A stretch of 52,115 nt of DNA from Perkinsus olseni (taxonomy: Eukaryota; Perkinsozoa; Perkinsida; Perkinsidae), in the NCBI GenBank assembly GCA_013115135.1, contig JABANP010000385.1, positions 1 through 52,115 of the forward strand. The letters are read 5' to 3'. The stretch's first letter is position 1; each line of letters opens with the position of its first letter. Both the position numbers and the translations under genes were made by a program. Of this stretch, positions 1 to 10,790 are shown piece by piece. Below the pieces are notes generated by a model. That model worked only from the letters and a program-made list of their open reading frames with translations, ran no database searches and had not been told where the DNA came from.

Positions 1-2517
1 CGTCTTGACGAATTCTTCAAGCCCCCTCAGGAGCCGAATGAAATGCATGAACAGTGAGAAGGTTAGCTCTAGGATTCCGGAGAGTATCTTTTGAACAGCC
101 GTGGTCTCGAAAACGGGAAAAATCCGGCGGCTGAAATCTCACATAGGGTATGCAGCAAAAAAGGTCGATTCAAATTTTTCCATCTTTTGGCCTGGACCGA
201 TCTTAAGAAAAAAAGAGCTTTTCCTTAACTAATAATGATATCGCTAACGTGGTAAGGATCTCTGCTTCTCTGAATTGTGTCCCGAAGGAATTTGGTGTAA
301 GCTTTTTCCCTGTTTTCTCATCAAAAAACGCGTGTCTTCGCCCTTGTCCGGTGCGACTGTTCTTATTCAGGCGCGAAGGTGGACGCAGAACCGTCTAAGG
401 ATGACGTAGAGGTCGAAGCGTGCTCATCACGGAAAGAAGGATTCTTCGATGGCTTGAGTATCTTTCTGGATGAGCAAATAGTTGGTGACTATCGTATTTA
501 TTTAACTCACCGGCTCGAAATGGTCGCAGCAAGGGTTATGGAAATTGATGAAAGTGAGCGGAGCGGAGGTGGGTGTTAAATTTTTATTGCCACGGTTCAA
601 CCTAAGATACTCTTGTCACGACTGTCCTTGTGTGCGCTGTCTCCGTCTTGTGCACTCGCAAGATACATGATTCTCGATTTTATGCTACTTTCACAGTGAT
701 AACCACTTTTTACGCTCCACCACTGGAATTTGCCGCTCAACGTCCCGCGCAGGTTCGATCCCGGCAGCTGTCGTTTTGTCGGTCAAAAGTTGCGGCCTTG
801 AGGACATCCACGACCATCCGCTAGTTCAGAGCATCGCCACATGGACGGACCAGCGAGTTCGGATCCGGTATCCATCGGCGGCCATGTAACAGCGGCGCGA
901 AGCGCAGCGTGTTTGTCATTTTTCATTGACTTTTTAAGTTGTAGCTAGTCCTATGCTGTAAAGGAAAGTTCGAGGCGGAGCAAGATAGCAAGATTTTGTA
1001 TTGCGCTAGAAGCTTGATGTTGTCCTCGGGATCGATAAAACCTGAGGATTTGAGGAATTGTAAGGGAGAGCAAGATGAGCAAGATTTGGTATCTTAGGTT
1101 GAAGGAGGTATCCTATACTGCACGGCAGCCTGGAGCCTCTCTCGAGCGGCTTATCCTGGGTGACGAAGCTGCGAAAAAGGAGGGTCAAATTTTTGTGATT
1201 TTTACCGATCTATTGGAGTGCTGGTTGGACGGCGATTTTGCCGAGCCGCAATTGCCGTTTCCATGGATGATTTGATTCGGTGGTGGTTGCTGTTTTTTTT
1301 GCGGAAATTTTGGTATTGCGAGGAAAAATTTTTCGCCTGGAGGGTGAATTTATCCCAATATTTCCAGAAATTCTCAGTCGCAATTCTCTGAAGTGGTTTT
1401 CCGGAAATTTTCGTAAAATTTGGGTGTCTCGTAAATTTTCTGGTAGCAATACCGAATAAAAAACCCTTTGCCGCAGTACCACCCCTCCCCCTACTCCTAC
1501 CATGGCCAACGTGTCCTTCCGCCAAGCCTCGGCCCACCAGAGGCGAACCAGGCTTTTCCACTACGCGTCATCTGAGCACAGCGATCTGACGCAACCGTTG
1601 ACGGCGCCCGCGGCTAGCAGCGCCAGTGAGTTCGGGCGTGCCTGAGTGTTAGTCCATCCCCGTTCCGTCGGCTTAGTTGGATCACCACCGATGTGCTCGG
1701 TTTCTGTGGGCTTGCTTCAGGCCCCGAGTCGAAAAGTTTTCTTTCGATCGCAAAAAACTGAGCATTCGCCGTTTATAACAAAATCGATCACGGCGTGAAA
1801 GTTTTCCGTCCAACGCCGATGTTGGCCCTTCCACCGGGGTGCTCAGTTTCTGCGGCGTTCCCACGGGCCTCGAGTGGAAGTTTCCAAACAGCGACTAATT
1901 CGCCACTTTTTTTTCGAAAATTGATGGCGACGTGGGTGTGAGTTTCTTGACTTCGTTTCACTTTCACGAGGTGCTCATTTCTCGTTTGAGGAATTTTGGT
2001 GTTCGTTGTAGGCTTATGAAGATGATACCGGTCACAAAGATATTCATAGTTGAATTGAGCTTTTCGCTTTTTTTCTTTTGTTCCGGAGTCTTCTTATTCG
2101 GAAGATACCGTCCGCGGGGTGGCGTTGGAAGTATCCAAGCTCGCACCTTGCTCGGCGCAGAGGAAAAGATATGCGATGTTTCATTTCCTTTTCAGATCTT
2201 GGCGGCCCCGCTGCAGTGAAAGTTAACAATTTTGTAGGGTTGAAGGCGATCGTGTTGGACCCTGTCAACGTAAGGGAAGGAATCTTAGGTTGAAGCTGGC
2301 AGTTCATAGACGCCGGTATCAATTTCACGGCACTCACTACTGAGGATTTTTATTCTGAGTGAATGGTCGTGGGAATGGATCTCGTGGTCCTGAATGACCT
2401 CAACGACAGTCTCTTGGTAGGATTCTCTCGTCGTCGGTTTATCGATTCACGATACGAGTGGGATCTTAGTGATCGATACGCTTCGCGAATTTTGTAAAAT
2501 GCTGCCTCGACCTCAAG
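1..2517. other. Upstream region of the CAX gene, exons unresolved
   Basis: No domain could be recognised here. The first exon of the downstream CAX gene that I can place starts at 2518, already in transmembrane helix 1, so the start codon and cytosolic N-terminus must lie in this stretch. An open segment at 379-579 (acidic, C-rich) is a candidate exon but matches nothing I know. Two related segments around 1685-1735 and 1825-1880 share blocks (GTGCTCGGTTTCTG / GTGCTCAGTTTCTG), so a local duplication is present. The motif GTATCTTAGGTTGA, seen elsewhere at acceptor-like positions, occurs at about 1089, with a near copy at 2280. Confidence 0.4.
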
Positions 2518-5388
2518 ATACTCTGTATCTTTACACCGATCGGCGTTGCGTCGAGCATGCTTGGATGGTCACCTGCGGTCGTCTTCGGCACCAATTTCAT
2601 TGCCTTGATACCGCTAGCGAAGATATTGGGTAAGGGTGGGGAAAGATGCCGCTGCTGAGGATCGAACTCGGGTCCTTGCTCATAAATCTCGATTTTTGAA
2701 GTAGTGTAATCGTTCTAGCGCGACCTCAGTTTGTATTGAACACGAAACTTGTCGGAAAATTGACTGTGAACAAGAATTTTCCGACTTTTTACGAAATGCG
2801 GAAAATTTGGTATGATAATTTTTTTGTTTATCTTCATACCACTCCTTTCGTAGGTGATGCGACTGAGGAGCTTGCCGTTGGCCTTCGGAATGACACCCTG
2901 GGCGGTCTATTAAACGCGACCTTTGGCAACGCAGTAGAAATGATTCTCACGGTGCAGTCGTTGATGAAGGGTCTGGTCACGGTCGTGAAGGGAACTCTCC
3001 TGGGATCTGTCCTGTCAAACCTGCTGCTGGTAAGTTGAATTTTAGGATTTTTCCGTCTGACCGAGCCTCGATTATCGAGGGAAATTTTTGCGTAAATAAA
3101 TTGATGTTTTTCATACCCCACAGTGGATTTTTTTTTTCGAGCGTTGCAAAATTGTCACTTTTTTTCGTTTAGTATTATAGTAACAGTATGTATCAGGCTG
3201 GTTGAAACATCGTGTTCATTCCAGGAAAATTTCTGCAGCGGGAATTTACCTGGAATTTTTCCGCTGAAGATATAAATCCTGCCGAGGGAACGGTAAAATT
3301 TTCAACTTTCTGAAAATTTACGATTTTTGCTTCATAAAAACTCCGGTGAATTTCTCCCCATGGTGATTCCGTAATTACCATGCTTGACCTCAAGATTCTT
3401 CTCTGAGGTGCTGGGTATGTCCTTTTTCTTCGGCGGTATTGGGCACTTGGGCAAGGAGCAGGAATTCAAGGAGACCGGTCCGATGACGAATATGAGTATG
3501 CTACTTCTAGCTTGCGCAGCCTTCGCGATGCCGACGGTAAGATTCTCGAAGATATCTTTCGATCGATTTGGGTAAAACACTTTTAAGACTGGAATATTTA
3601 CATTTTTTATCAAGTGTAATTCTAAGCAACGGTAAGATTCTCGAAGATGCTTCTCGATCGATTTCGCTAGACCATTTTTGAGACGGAAATATTTCATAAT
3701 AGAAATTTAGTTATTGAAAGTATCATATAGTGTTGAATAAATTATCATATTAAATTGTTTCGAAGGGTATCTTTAGTGTTAGTATATTTGTAAGTAACGG
3801 TTAGATTCTCAAAGATATCTTTCGATCGATTTCGCTAGAACAATTCAATGACTAACTTTCATTGGGGTCAATATCATTCATCGTGAATTTCGATCGAAAA
3901 ATGCCGGGCATGGGGTTCGAACCGGGGACCTTGAAGGTCTGACCTTCAGGCGTCGGCGAGCTGATAGCTTCGCTCAGGTTTTCGAGGAAGGCTTCAAACA
4001 GCAATTTGAGAAGGGAGATTTGCAGAGCACCGTCTTGGAGATCTCCAGAGTGGTTTCCATCTTCCTTCTGCTCAGCTACATCTGCTTTCTCGTCTTCCAA
4101 ATGTAAATAATAGAAATACAACATGCCGGGATCGAACCGGGGACCTTCCGCAGGTATACCCACCTGTCGATATTCGAGAGCGAGGGTGGCGAGGATGCTG
4201 ATGAGCCGACCATAAACGTACCGACCTCATTGACTTTATTATTGGTGGGTATCTTGATCGATTATGCCTTTCCCGTTTTACAACTTACAGCGACGATTTG
4301 CGAGAATTGTGGTATTGAGAAAGAATGAAGCGGTCGTTGTTTTCAGGTTTCAACTTTATTAGTCGCGTTGAACTCCGAGTATCTTGTCGGATCTATCGAG
4401 GGGGTCGTGTAAGTTTTTATGCGTCGTTATTGTTCACGCCTTGAGAAGCGGATCTTTAGGTCGAGCTATTTCGTATCTTATTCAGGTCGAGCTTTTCCGT
4501 ATCTTACTTTGGTCGATCTATTCCGTATCTTACTCAGGTCGAGCTATTCTGTATCTTCCTCGTTCATCGGTGTTATATTACTACCAATAGTCGGCAACGC
4601 GTGTGAGCATGCGTCGGCCATTCGGATGTGTATCATTGACAAGCCGGAGATCGCGATCGGCATTGCTGTGGGGTCGTGCACGCAAATTGCGCTTTTTGTG
4701 GTAAGCAATCTTTCATCAGCACCTTTTTTTTGATACCCCATTAACCTCGTCTGTGCACTGTGTTCGACCGTTCGGACGCCAGTCAGCTGCAAGGATGACC
4801 CTCGTATTGATAGGAGGTCCGAGAGAGTGTATTCTCTTGGCTGCTTCCGCGAATTCTATCCGAAAACTGAACCTCGCGAAATTTTTCAACATTCCACTGC
4901 GCTGTGAGTGGACTGATTTCGATTCTCACCGGCTTCTCCACAGTTGATGCAGGGGAATCGGTTTCCCTCTTTCCTCCGTGCCGCGAGTTGGCAAATCTTG
5001 ATGAATGAACTGCGAGTTTATTAACCAGTTGAAGAGAGACTACTAATTCTCATCGAATCGCTTCATGAGCCTTTTCCGTATTCACTCGGTATCTTTTCCG
5101 GTGTTTAACGGTTTTCTTGCAGTTTGCGTCAAGCAAGACTGTCAGGTGCCCTTCGCTGTGATTGTTGGTTGGTGCATGGGCGTATCTATGGACCTTGACT
5201 TCGGCATGCTTTGGAGTTGTGATACTGGTAAGTCAGCTCAACGGCTCACTGCCCTCTACCAGCATCATCATCATCAGGTCTTGTCCGTGATCATCGCGAT
5301 GTCGATTGTGGTCAACGGCAAGAGCAACTGGTTGGAGGGACTCATGCTTCAACTCACTTACCTAATCGTGGCGGTGGTCTACTGGTAG
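2518..5388 (+). CDS. CAX: Vacuolar-type Ca2+/H+ exchanger (CAX family), multi-exon, 5' end not defined
   Basis: This gene encodes a cation/proton antiporter of the CaCA superfamily, which would move Ca2+ into an acidic compartment in exchange for H+. Exons I can join in frame: 2518-2629 (helix 1, ends PLAKILG), 2854-3029 (GDATEELA, then the first CAX signature [14 protein letters not shown]), 3408-3536 ([20 protein letters not shown]), 3978-4102, 4154-4244 ([11 protein letters not shown]), about 4348-4408 ([13 protein letters not shown]), 4538-4700 (second signature [10 protein letters not shown]), and 5146-5388 (MDLDF ... GKSNWLEG). The first seven have GT donors, AG acceptors and matching phases. 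The last segment has about 16 extra residues between DFGML and VLSV that are probably an unresolved small intron. Both halves of the 11-helix fold are present, so it looks functional. Confidence 0.9.
3533..3850 (+). repeat. Donor-site segment repeated three times inside a CAX intron
   Basis: The 5' splice region after the exon ending MPT (ACGGTAAGATTCTCGAAGA and about 40 following bases with ATCGATTT) recurs at about 3629 and, slightly altered (ACGGTTAGATTC), at about 3797. The host intron is 3537-3977, and the copies account for much of its length. Confidence 0.7.
3892..3936 (+). repeat. tRNA-like tail near the 3' end of a CAX intron
   Basis: This holds ATGCCGGGCATGGGG followed by TTCGAACCGGGGACCTT. 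It reads like the reverse complement of a tRNA T-arm and variable region. It lies about 40 bp before the acceptor of the exon at 3978 and is closely related to the block at 4120. Confidence 0.6.
4120..4153 (+). repeat. tRNA-like tail ending exactly at a CAX acceptor
   Basis: Within the 51-nt intron 4103-4153, the block CATGCCGGGATCGAACC and GGGGACCTTCCGCAG forms the whole 3' half and ends on the splice-site AG. A similar block ends the intron at 28960-29030 on the other strand. Confidence 0.65.
4455..4558 (+). repeat. 26-nt acceptor unit in four tandem copies (CAX)
   Basis: There are four units of 26 nt (4455, 4481, 4507, 4533), each with a variant of CAGGTCGAGCTATTCCGTAT. The last supplies the acceptor used for the exon at 4538. 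Units 1 and 2 also keep AG|GTCGAGC. Starting at unit 1 would add 78 nt in frame without a stop, so an alternative longer exon is possible. Confidence 0.8.
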
Positions 5389-5749
5389 GTGACTGCACCT
5401 TTTCCGTATCTTCTCCGATCGCTTTCGGCCTGGGTTTCATCTACTTCACGGGTGCGAAATCTTCGCGCTGAGAAGTTATCGTTTATTCCAATGAGCATTC
5501 GAATGAAGCGAGCGAACCGAGCGGAACATATATTAGTTTGAGCTCAATTCTTCGCGAAATGATTTTTTTCGATTCTTTGTTTCTGGAATTTTATTGCTCT
5601 CCTGAAGAGATTTATTTTTTTCGTGAAAAAGTCGAATCGACTTTTGTTTTTTACTTTTTGTGAAGTAGTTATTCTGTTAAATGCAACTTGGGTGTCGAAC
5701 GAAGAAATATTCACCGTCTATAGCATAAGTACATGAGCTTGATTCAGCA

Positions 5750-5823
5750 GGCCCCATGGTCTAGTTGAGAAGCGCATTCAACCACGTATCGGCAGGTCTC
5801 AGGTTCGATCCCACCCCGGGGCA
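5750..5823 (+). repeat. tRNA-like sequence (degenerate)
   Basis: A box (TGGTCTAGTTGAGAAGCG) and B box (GGTTCGATCC) at tRNA spacing, with GCCCC/GGGGC ends that could pair. The T stem has only two good pairs and no clear anticodon stem forms, so this is probably a SINE head or tRNA relic and not a working tRNA. Confidence 0.5.
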
Positions 5824-6064
5824 AGGTTCTGGTTGAGCTTGGCGATTTTAATATTTTTCAGCATACCCGACTGTATTACGAATGGGCTGATTATTTTCAC
5901 GCTCTAATTTTGTTGAGTTAGGTAAACGCGGCGGTGAGGATCGCTCGGTACAGTGACAACTCGTGGAAATTACGTTCGTACAGGCTTCATCCGTACAGTT
6001 TCCACACGTACAGTTGTGAGTCATAATCTTACACCACCTTTGCGTCGGTACTCGTACAGCATCC

Positions 6065-6084
6065 AGTGGTCACCACTGAGTGGT
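6065..6084. repeat. hAT-type excision scar, S=CAGTGGTG
   Basis: Six-base word AGTGGT, its reverse complement, and the word again, separated by single bases C and G. Flanking bases 6064 (C) and 6085 (G) complete the 8-bp site. Perfect copy. Confidence 0.85.
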
Positions 6085-6256
6085 GCAGTTTTAGCACATA
6101 CACTGACGATTCGTACACTGATGATCCGCACACTAACGATCCGTACAATAACCCGTGGTACGCTTCCAGTAAGGACAGTAACAAGTCGTACAGTACCGAC
6201 TCATGGATTTGAAATTCGTATACGGAATTTTCATACTTCCCGATATTTTCGTTCGC

Positions 6257-6317
6257 TGGGCAATTTTTTAATCATTGGTTTTGCGCCGCGCAAAAGTAAT
6301 GATTGATAAATTGCCCA
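6257..6317. repeat. 61-bp foldback with 1-nt centre
   Basis: Arms 6257-6286 and 6288-6317 begin TGGGCAAT and end ATTGCCCA. They pair over 30 bp with two mismatches and two G-T pairs around centre C6287. It could be a tiny foldback element or a one-sided excision scar with a long inverted tract. Confidence 0.75.
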
Positions 6318-7084
6318 CCCAGTGTTGGTTGATCATCCCGATCACTCCATTGTCAACTGCCAGGATTGATCCCGGGCGATCCGGAAGATAGCGCGACCCG
6401 CCACCGCTATGCCAGTGTGGCGTTGGTGAATAGTTAGACGAATTGTAGCCTGTCACTAGGTTGCACTTCTTCTGGGCCCTCGAAATTCGGTATGGTTTGA
6501 CTGGTGAGATGGTGGATCCCACACTAACGACGGAAACGACCATCGCATGGAACCCGAGGAACCTCCATTCGTGCATCGCTGTTCCATACATTGTAGGGTC
6601 CGTCGAAGATTGTTTCAGCCATGGCCGGGTTCATCCTGCTTGTTTCGTCCATGTTACTGTCCAGCCTCTTTCGTACACATCTCATTCATCCACGGGTCTT
6701 ACATACATGATCCCTTTGTCCACGCCGTTTCGTTCAATCACGCTCTAACTCCGTTTCCTCCGCCCAGGGCAGGTTCAATGACTGAGAAGAGGTTCGGGAC
6801 GTGGCGATGAGCGCGGCTGCCTGGGCGAGCGCGAGTGTCGTGGTCGGGCCGTCGTTGAGTGTGAGAGGGAGGTCGAGAACTTGAAATTTTCTTGGCCCAC
6901 CCTCCCACCCCTAACGCAGAGAGGTATCGGTGTCTGCTTTAGCGATAGGCGGGCATTCGCGCCCAGCTGGATATCACTGTTGAGACAAACAAGTGCCAAC
7001 AGCTGAGCGCAGATGCGTCAGATTGTGCTGGCGCGATGGCGTCAAGAAGTCCGAAGCAAGGTGTGCGAGTTCCCGACCGTGTGA

Positions 7085-7639
7085 GTTGCACGTAATCCAC
7101 AGGATCTCGGGCCGTGATCCTGAGTGGACGGAGCATGAGGTTCGGGTTGCTCGAGTAAGAGCTGCCTGCCCCAGAGCCGGCATCGCAGGCGACGAGTTCA
7201 CCGAGATAGCTACCGGTGCTGGCGGCAGCGTACAGATTTTTTCGCAGATGGTCCGATTACTCTAAAACGCACCTGGTTGCCGCTGACGCCGGGCTTCTAC
7301 TCCACTGGCGACTCGTCCGAGCTTGGAGTGAAGATGCATTACAACGTCAGCATTGACGGAACCGTTGCTGTGAAGCTTGGCTGTGCTTGTGGCGGTGACA
7401 CCGGTTTTAAGAAGTACGAACTCCTGGGCACGGGCATTGGTAATCCCTACGAGGTGAAACCTATCGAGGACGGAGACACGTTGGAGGACCTCGTTGGTAG
7501 CCTCAAGATGGCTTGCCCCGGTTTATCGGAAGATAGTTTTCTCACGGACAACTACCAGAAGTTGGGGTTTGCTACCGAAGATGTGATTTATGTCACTGGC
7601 GACTTTATCACTGATAGTCTTCATAGGCAACTTTCTTAA
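7085..7639 (+). pseudogene. 5'-truncated, frameshifted copy of the GDTGFKKY secreted family
   Basis: This stretch aligns along its length with residues about 135-318 of the gene at 9503. Frame 1 covers 7085-about 7240 (HEVRVARVRAACP, like HGVWVARAEAACP). The frame then slips by one base in a run of six T at about 7234-7239 and continues from about 7240 to the stop at 7639 (GDTGFKKYELLGTGIGNP, ending DSLHRQLS, the same last eight residues as its neighbour). There is no signal peptide upstream, and homology fades near 7085. The single-base slip in a homopolymer could be a sequencing error, but the missing 5' half argues for a true relic left by tandem duplication. Confidence 0.8.
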
Positions 7640-7985
7640 TATTTTTCTGTCAATTGTTATTAGTACTAATCCCAATTCATTTTTCCCCTCCTTACGCTCA
7701 GAAGCGCAGGGTCTGCCAGTGACGTTTGCGTCGATTCCAGAATTATCTTACGCGCTTACTGCACCTCAAGTTTCGTCGATCAGTAGTCAGTGACAACTGT
7801 CAAGGAAACACCGTCCTAGACTCCGTTTCGCCACTCAATCACAATTGGCGATGTTGGGTTCAGTTGGTCAGGCAAGGTGTCGATGGAAATGGACGATACA
7901 GTTTCGGACATAATCTCGATGGGAGAGTGACGCGCATTAGCCTAGGAGAACCAGTTGGTGGTATTTGTCATCACCGAGTGCGAAA
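7085..7985 (+). repeat. Proximal copy of a tandem duplication
   Basis: The relic gene and about 350 bp beyond its stop match 9925-10790 with scattered substitutions (for example the block from CCCTCCTTACGCTC through GCCACTCA). The spacing between copies is about 2.8 kb. Confidence 0.85.
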
Positions 7986-8244
7986 GCGCATACACTAACT
8001 GACAGGTTGTTTCCTGAAGTATGTTCTTCATTGGTTATTGATAACCTTCCTCGTTAGGATGACTAGTTCCTCGCCTGTTGATAACCGGAACGTTCCTGCC
8101 AGAAACTTCCTGGCGGGAACCTAGCGACGTAGATATTTCCAGTAACACGCTACTGTTAGACACGGGCTCTGAAGCAATCAGATCCTTAACATGCCCTCAT
8201 GAAACCCGCCGGCTCTCATTGATGCAGATACAAACTCACGTGAG

Positions 8245-8289
8245 AGGACCCGCTGGGTGGAATCAGGTTGATTCTACCCAGCGGGTCCT
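8245..8289. repeat. 45-nt hairpin, 21-bp arms
   Basis: Arms 8245-8265 and 8269-8289 pair fully apart from one G-U pair. The loop GGT is itself a G-U pair around G8267, so the centre is one base. No second copy of the apex 8-mer is found nearby, so this may be a one-sided scar. Confidence 0.8.
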
Positions 8290-8984
8290 GATTATCAAGA
8301 GGCCTCAGAAGTCTATTGCATGATGTCCGGCCCGCTTTTGTACGGCCTTGCACGCTTACGGTATGATAGGCACACTCTCAGAGGCTGTCTTGGGTGAGTC
8401 ATCGCGGCGCTTAAAAATTGCGGCGCGTTATGGGTATGTCATCGACAGTTCTATGAATCGTACACTAGGCTGGATTTCCTGACGATATTCTTAAGCTTAC
8501 AATGGTGTTCTCAGTGCTCCTCCTTTAGAGTTGCGCTGTAGCCAGTTCTGAACATAAGCTAAACCATCAACGCAGCCGCAGGCACGAGACCTGCAACACG
8601 TCACGTCCTGCGATCCACAAGCGCGCTAGCTGTCGCTACCGCAGTCGTGGGGAGTGTCTCCCGTATTCCCGTACATGGAATGAGCTCACGTGAAACGCTA
8701 GAAGGTCTGTTGAGTGAGAAGAGAACACCCGGGTTCTGCCATCTGGAATCCAATCTTTCATCTGCTGCCTTATCATCATCCGCCACTTAGCTTAGCTTCA
8801 GCGTAGCTTCGCATCGGAGCAAGATAAGATCAGCGACACAAGCATCGCAGGCCCTCCTTGTCTTGAGTCCTTCTCACTACCATTCTCTTTCGACGGAGGA
8901 CTGACTGACGATCTGAGACGGTGAAACTCTGAGGCTTTCCTCGCACTCAATACCCATCTGAGGCGTTACGTCCCTCCCGTTACA

Positions 8985-9250
8985 TGGCGCTGGTCGAAAC
9001 CTTGCTCTCGTCACGTCACGCGCCTGCGCTGCTCAACGAGATCGAGCGGAAACTCCTTGGGAGGGAATGCCAGTTTCGAAGTAATGACAGAAAAAACGAG
9101 TTCTGCACCCAAGCACCTCGAGGCGTTGCTTGGGGTAACATGGCGTCGCTCCTCGCGGGCCTTCTCTCTCAATTCAATATGAGAGAAAGAGGACAGTGCA
9201 CGCTGAGGATTCGCGTGCAAACCGACCTGCGCTGTAGCGAGCTAGCGTGA
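8985..9250 (+). repeat. Interspersed repeat, copy 1
   Basis: About 250 bp that recurs inverted at about 19490-19740 (shared words GGAAACTCCT, GGTAACATGGCG, GAGGATTCGCGTGC). Open frames run through both copies (FCTQAPRGVAWGNMA / FCTQTPRGVAWGNMA), but there is no start, signal or partner exon. I treat it as a mobile repeat, not a gene. Confidence 0.65.
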
Positions 9251-9375
9251 CGTTACTGGCGTCACATGGGATTTTGCGAACGGTTGGGCTCCTATGGCCT
9301 ATCTCCTTGCCCAAGGATCACCAGAAGTGAATCGAGCACTTATCCGTATCGTGGTGGTGCTTCTGTCGTGTTCGT

Positions 9376-9395
9376 CCCAGTTACTGGGACCCAGT
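9376..9395. repeat. hAT-type excision scar, S=TCCCAGTA
   Basis: Word CCCAGT, spacers T and A, flanks T9375 and A9396. Perfect. It lies about 110 bp upstream of the secreted-protein start at 9503. Confidence 0.85.
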
Positions 9396-9502
9396 AGCAC
9401 AAGATGTCGTGGTTGAAAGACGAACTGTGCATGCGATGAACAATACGTTGTGCTATTCCCTCCATCACTGGTTCCCTTTCGTAGGTTGCTGTCCATTTAC
9501 CA

Positions 9503-10459
9503 ATGATGATCTTCCGCCTTATCATCTCAGCCTTCCGTTTCTTACCTCTGGTCTACGGTGGTCGCAGGTGTCGCCCTTCTCCCAAACCAGCATCCCACGC
9601 ACATTCGAGCCCCGCCCAAACTCCAGTTCCGACTCTCCCCGCCCAAACTGCAGTTCCGACTCTCCCCGCCCAAGCTACAGTTCCGACTCTCCCCGCCCAA
9701 ACTCCAGTTCCGACTCTCCCCCTCGTACCCAAGCTCGATGACCACACGTACAAGCACATCGGCTATTTCGTTTACGAGTCGAAAGTCCCCTACCCCGTCA
9801 AGATGGTTTTTGTTGGCCTTCCTGGCGATGTGGGTATGTTCTCCGTGGAGTGTAAAGGTTTTTATCAGAGTAATTTGTTCCGTCTTCACGAGGTCGAGGG
9901 AGACCCGGACGTTATCCACCAGGTGCCGGCCGCTGGTCCTGAGCGGGATGAGCATGGGGTTTGGGTAGCTCGAGCGGAAGCTGCATGCCCTGAGGCCATG
10001 GTCCGACAACAAGATTTCTCTTATTTCAGTGTCAACGAGGGTGGCGATTTAGAGGTTTCCTTCGGAGATAACCTCGTTACGCTATCACGCACCTGGTTGC
10101 CGCTGGTACCGGGAGTCTATTCCTCTGGCGACTCGTCCGAGTTTGGAGTCCAGATGCAGTATAAAATCAGCATGGACGGGACCGTTGATGTGAAGCTTGG
10201 CTGCGCTGATGGCGGTGACACCGGTTTCAAGAAGTACAAACTCGTTGGAACAGGCATTGGTAAGCCCTACATGGTGAAACCTGTCGATGACGGAGATACG
10301 TTAAAGGACCTCGTCGACAGCCTCAAGTTGGCTTGCCCTGGTTTGACTGGATATCAACTCGATATGGTCAACTACAATACTGTGGGATTTGCGACCGGAG
10401 AAGTCATTTACGTTGCTGGTGAATTCTTCCGTGATAGTCTTCATAGACAACTTTCTTAG
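9503..10459 (+). CDS. Secreted protein of the GDTGFKKY family with a Pro-Thr repeat stalk (318 aa)
   Basis: A single open frame from ATG ATG at 9503. Residues 1-19 (MMIFRLIISAFRFLPLVYG) form a typical signal peptide. Residues about 36-75 are four copies of a nine-residue unit ending VPTLP, encoded by a 27-bp repeat. Residues about 85-195 form a first domain (GMFSVECKG, HGVWVARAEAACP). Residues about 205-318 form the conserved second domain with GCADGGDTGFKKYKLVGTG and LKLACPG. Two minus-strand paralogs (13.7 and 16.9 kb) share this plan but have a different stalk. The product is presumably exported; function unknown. No intron is needed. The distal copy of a tandem duplication begins inside this gene. 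Confidence 0.85.
   Translation: MMIFRLIISAFRFLPLVYGGRRCRPSPKPASHAHSSPAQTPVPTLPAQTAVPTLPAQATVPTLPAQTPVPTLPLVPKLDDHTYKHIGYFVYESKVPYPVKMVFVGLPGDVGMFSVECKGFYQSNLFRLHEVEGDPDVIHQVPAAGPERDEHGVWVARAEAACPEAMVRQQDFSYFSVNEGGDLEVSFGDNLVTLSRTWLPLVPGVYSSGDSSEFGVQMQYKISMDGTVDVKLGCADGGDTGFKKYKLVGTGIGKPYMVKPVDDGDTLKDLVDSLKLACPGLTGYQLDMVNYNTVGFATGEVIYVAGEFFRDSLHRQLS
9614..9720 (+). repeat. 27-bp minisatellite in the stalk
   Basis: Four units of the type GCCCAAACTCCAGTTCCGAC plus TCTCCCC, varying only at a few bases. The unit is a multiple of three, so copy-number change would lengthen or shorten the stalk in frame. Confidence 0.9.
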
Positions 10460-10790
10460 TCTTTTTCCTCCTATTGTTGTTAGTCCCCATTCCAATCAAT
10501 TTTTTCCCTCCTTACGCTCCGGAGCGCAGGGACGGCTAGTGACGTTCGCGTCGATTCCAGAATTCTCTTACGCGTTTACTGCAACTCAAGTTTTACCGAT
10601 CATCAGTCAGTGACAACTGTCAAGGAAGCAGCTGTCCTAGACTCCGTTTCGCCACTCACTCACAATCGGCGATGTTGAGTTCAGTTGGTCCGGCAAGATG
10701 TCGATGGAAATGGGCGATACAGTTTCAGACGAAATCTCCATGGGAGAGTGATGAGAGTTAGCCTAGGGGAACTAGTTAATGGTATTTGTC
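9925..10790 (+). repeat. Distal copy of the tandem duplication
   Basis: The 3' two-thirds of the gene at 9503 and its downstream flank match 7085-7985. The downstream flank (10460-10790) has no gene. Confidence 0.85.

Larger units (their letters stand above)
5389..7084. other. Intergenic, repeat-rich, no gene recognised
   Basis: Between the CAX stop and the first secreted-family relic I see no coding exon. From about 5955 to 6210 the hexamer CGTACA and close variants recur every 10-25 bp, a decayed short repeat. Another tRNA-like block in reverse orientation lies at about 6355-6430 (GGATTGATCCCGGGCGATCC). Confidence 0.5.

Noticed and set aside
379..579. First exon of the CAX gene
   Set aside because: The frame is open but shows no CAX-like N-terminus, and no joining donor/acceptor pair could be verified.
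5953..6591. Coding frames such as 5953-6306 (+) and 6268-6591 (-)
   Set aside because: Their composition follows the CGTACA repeat and a palindrome shared by both strands; there is no domain, signal or splice support.
9542..10012. Frames opposite or beside the secreted gene at 9503 with GGESRN repeats
   Set aside because: They are shadows of the 27-bp repeat; only the + frame has a signal peptide and paralogs.
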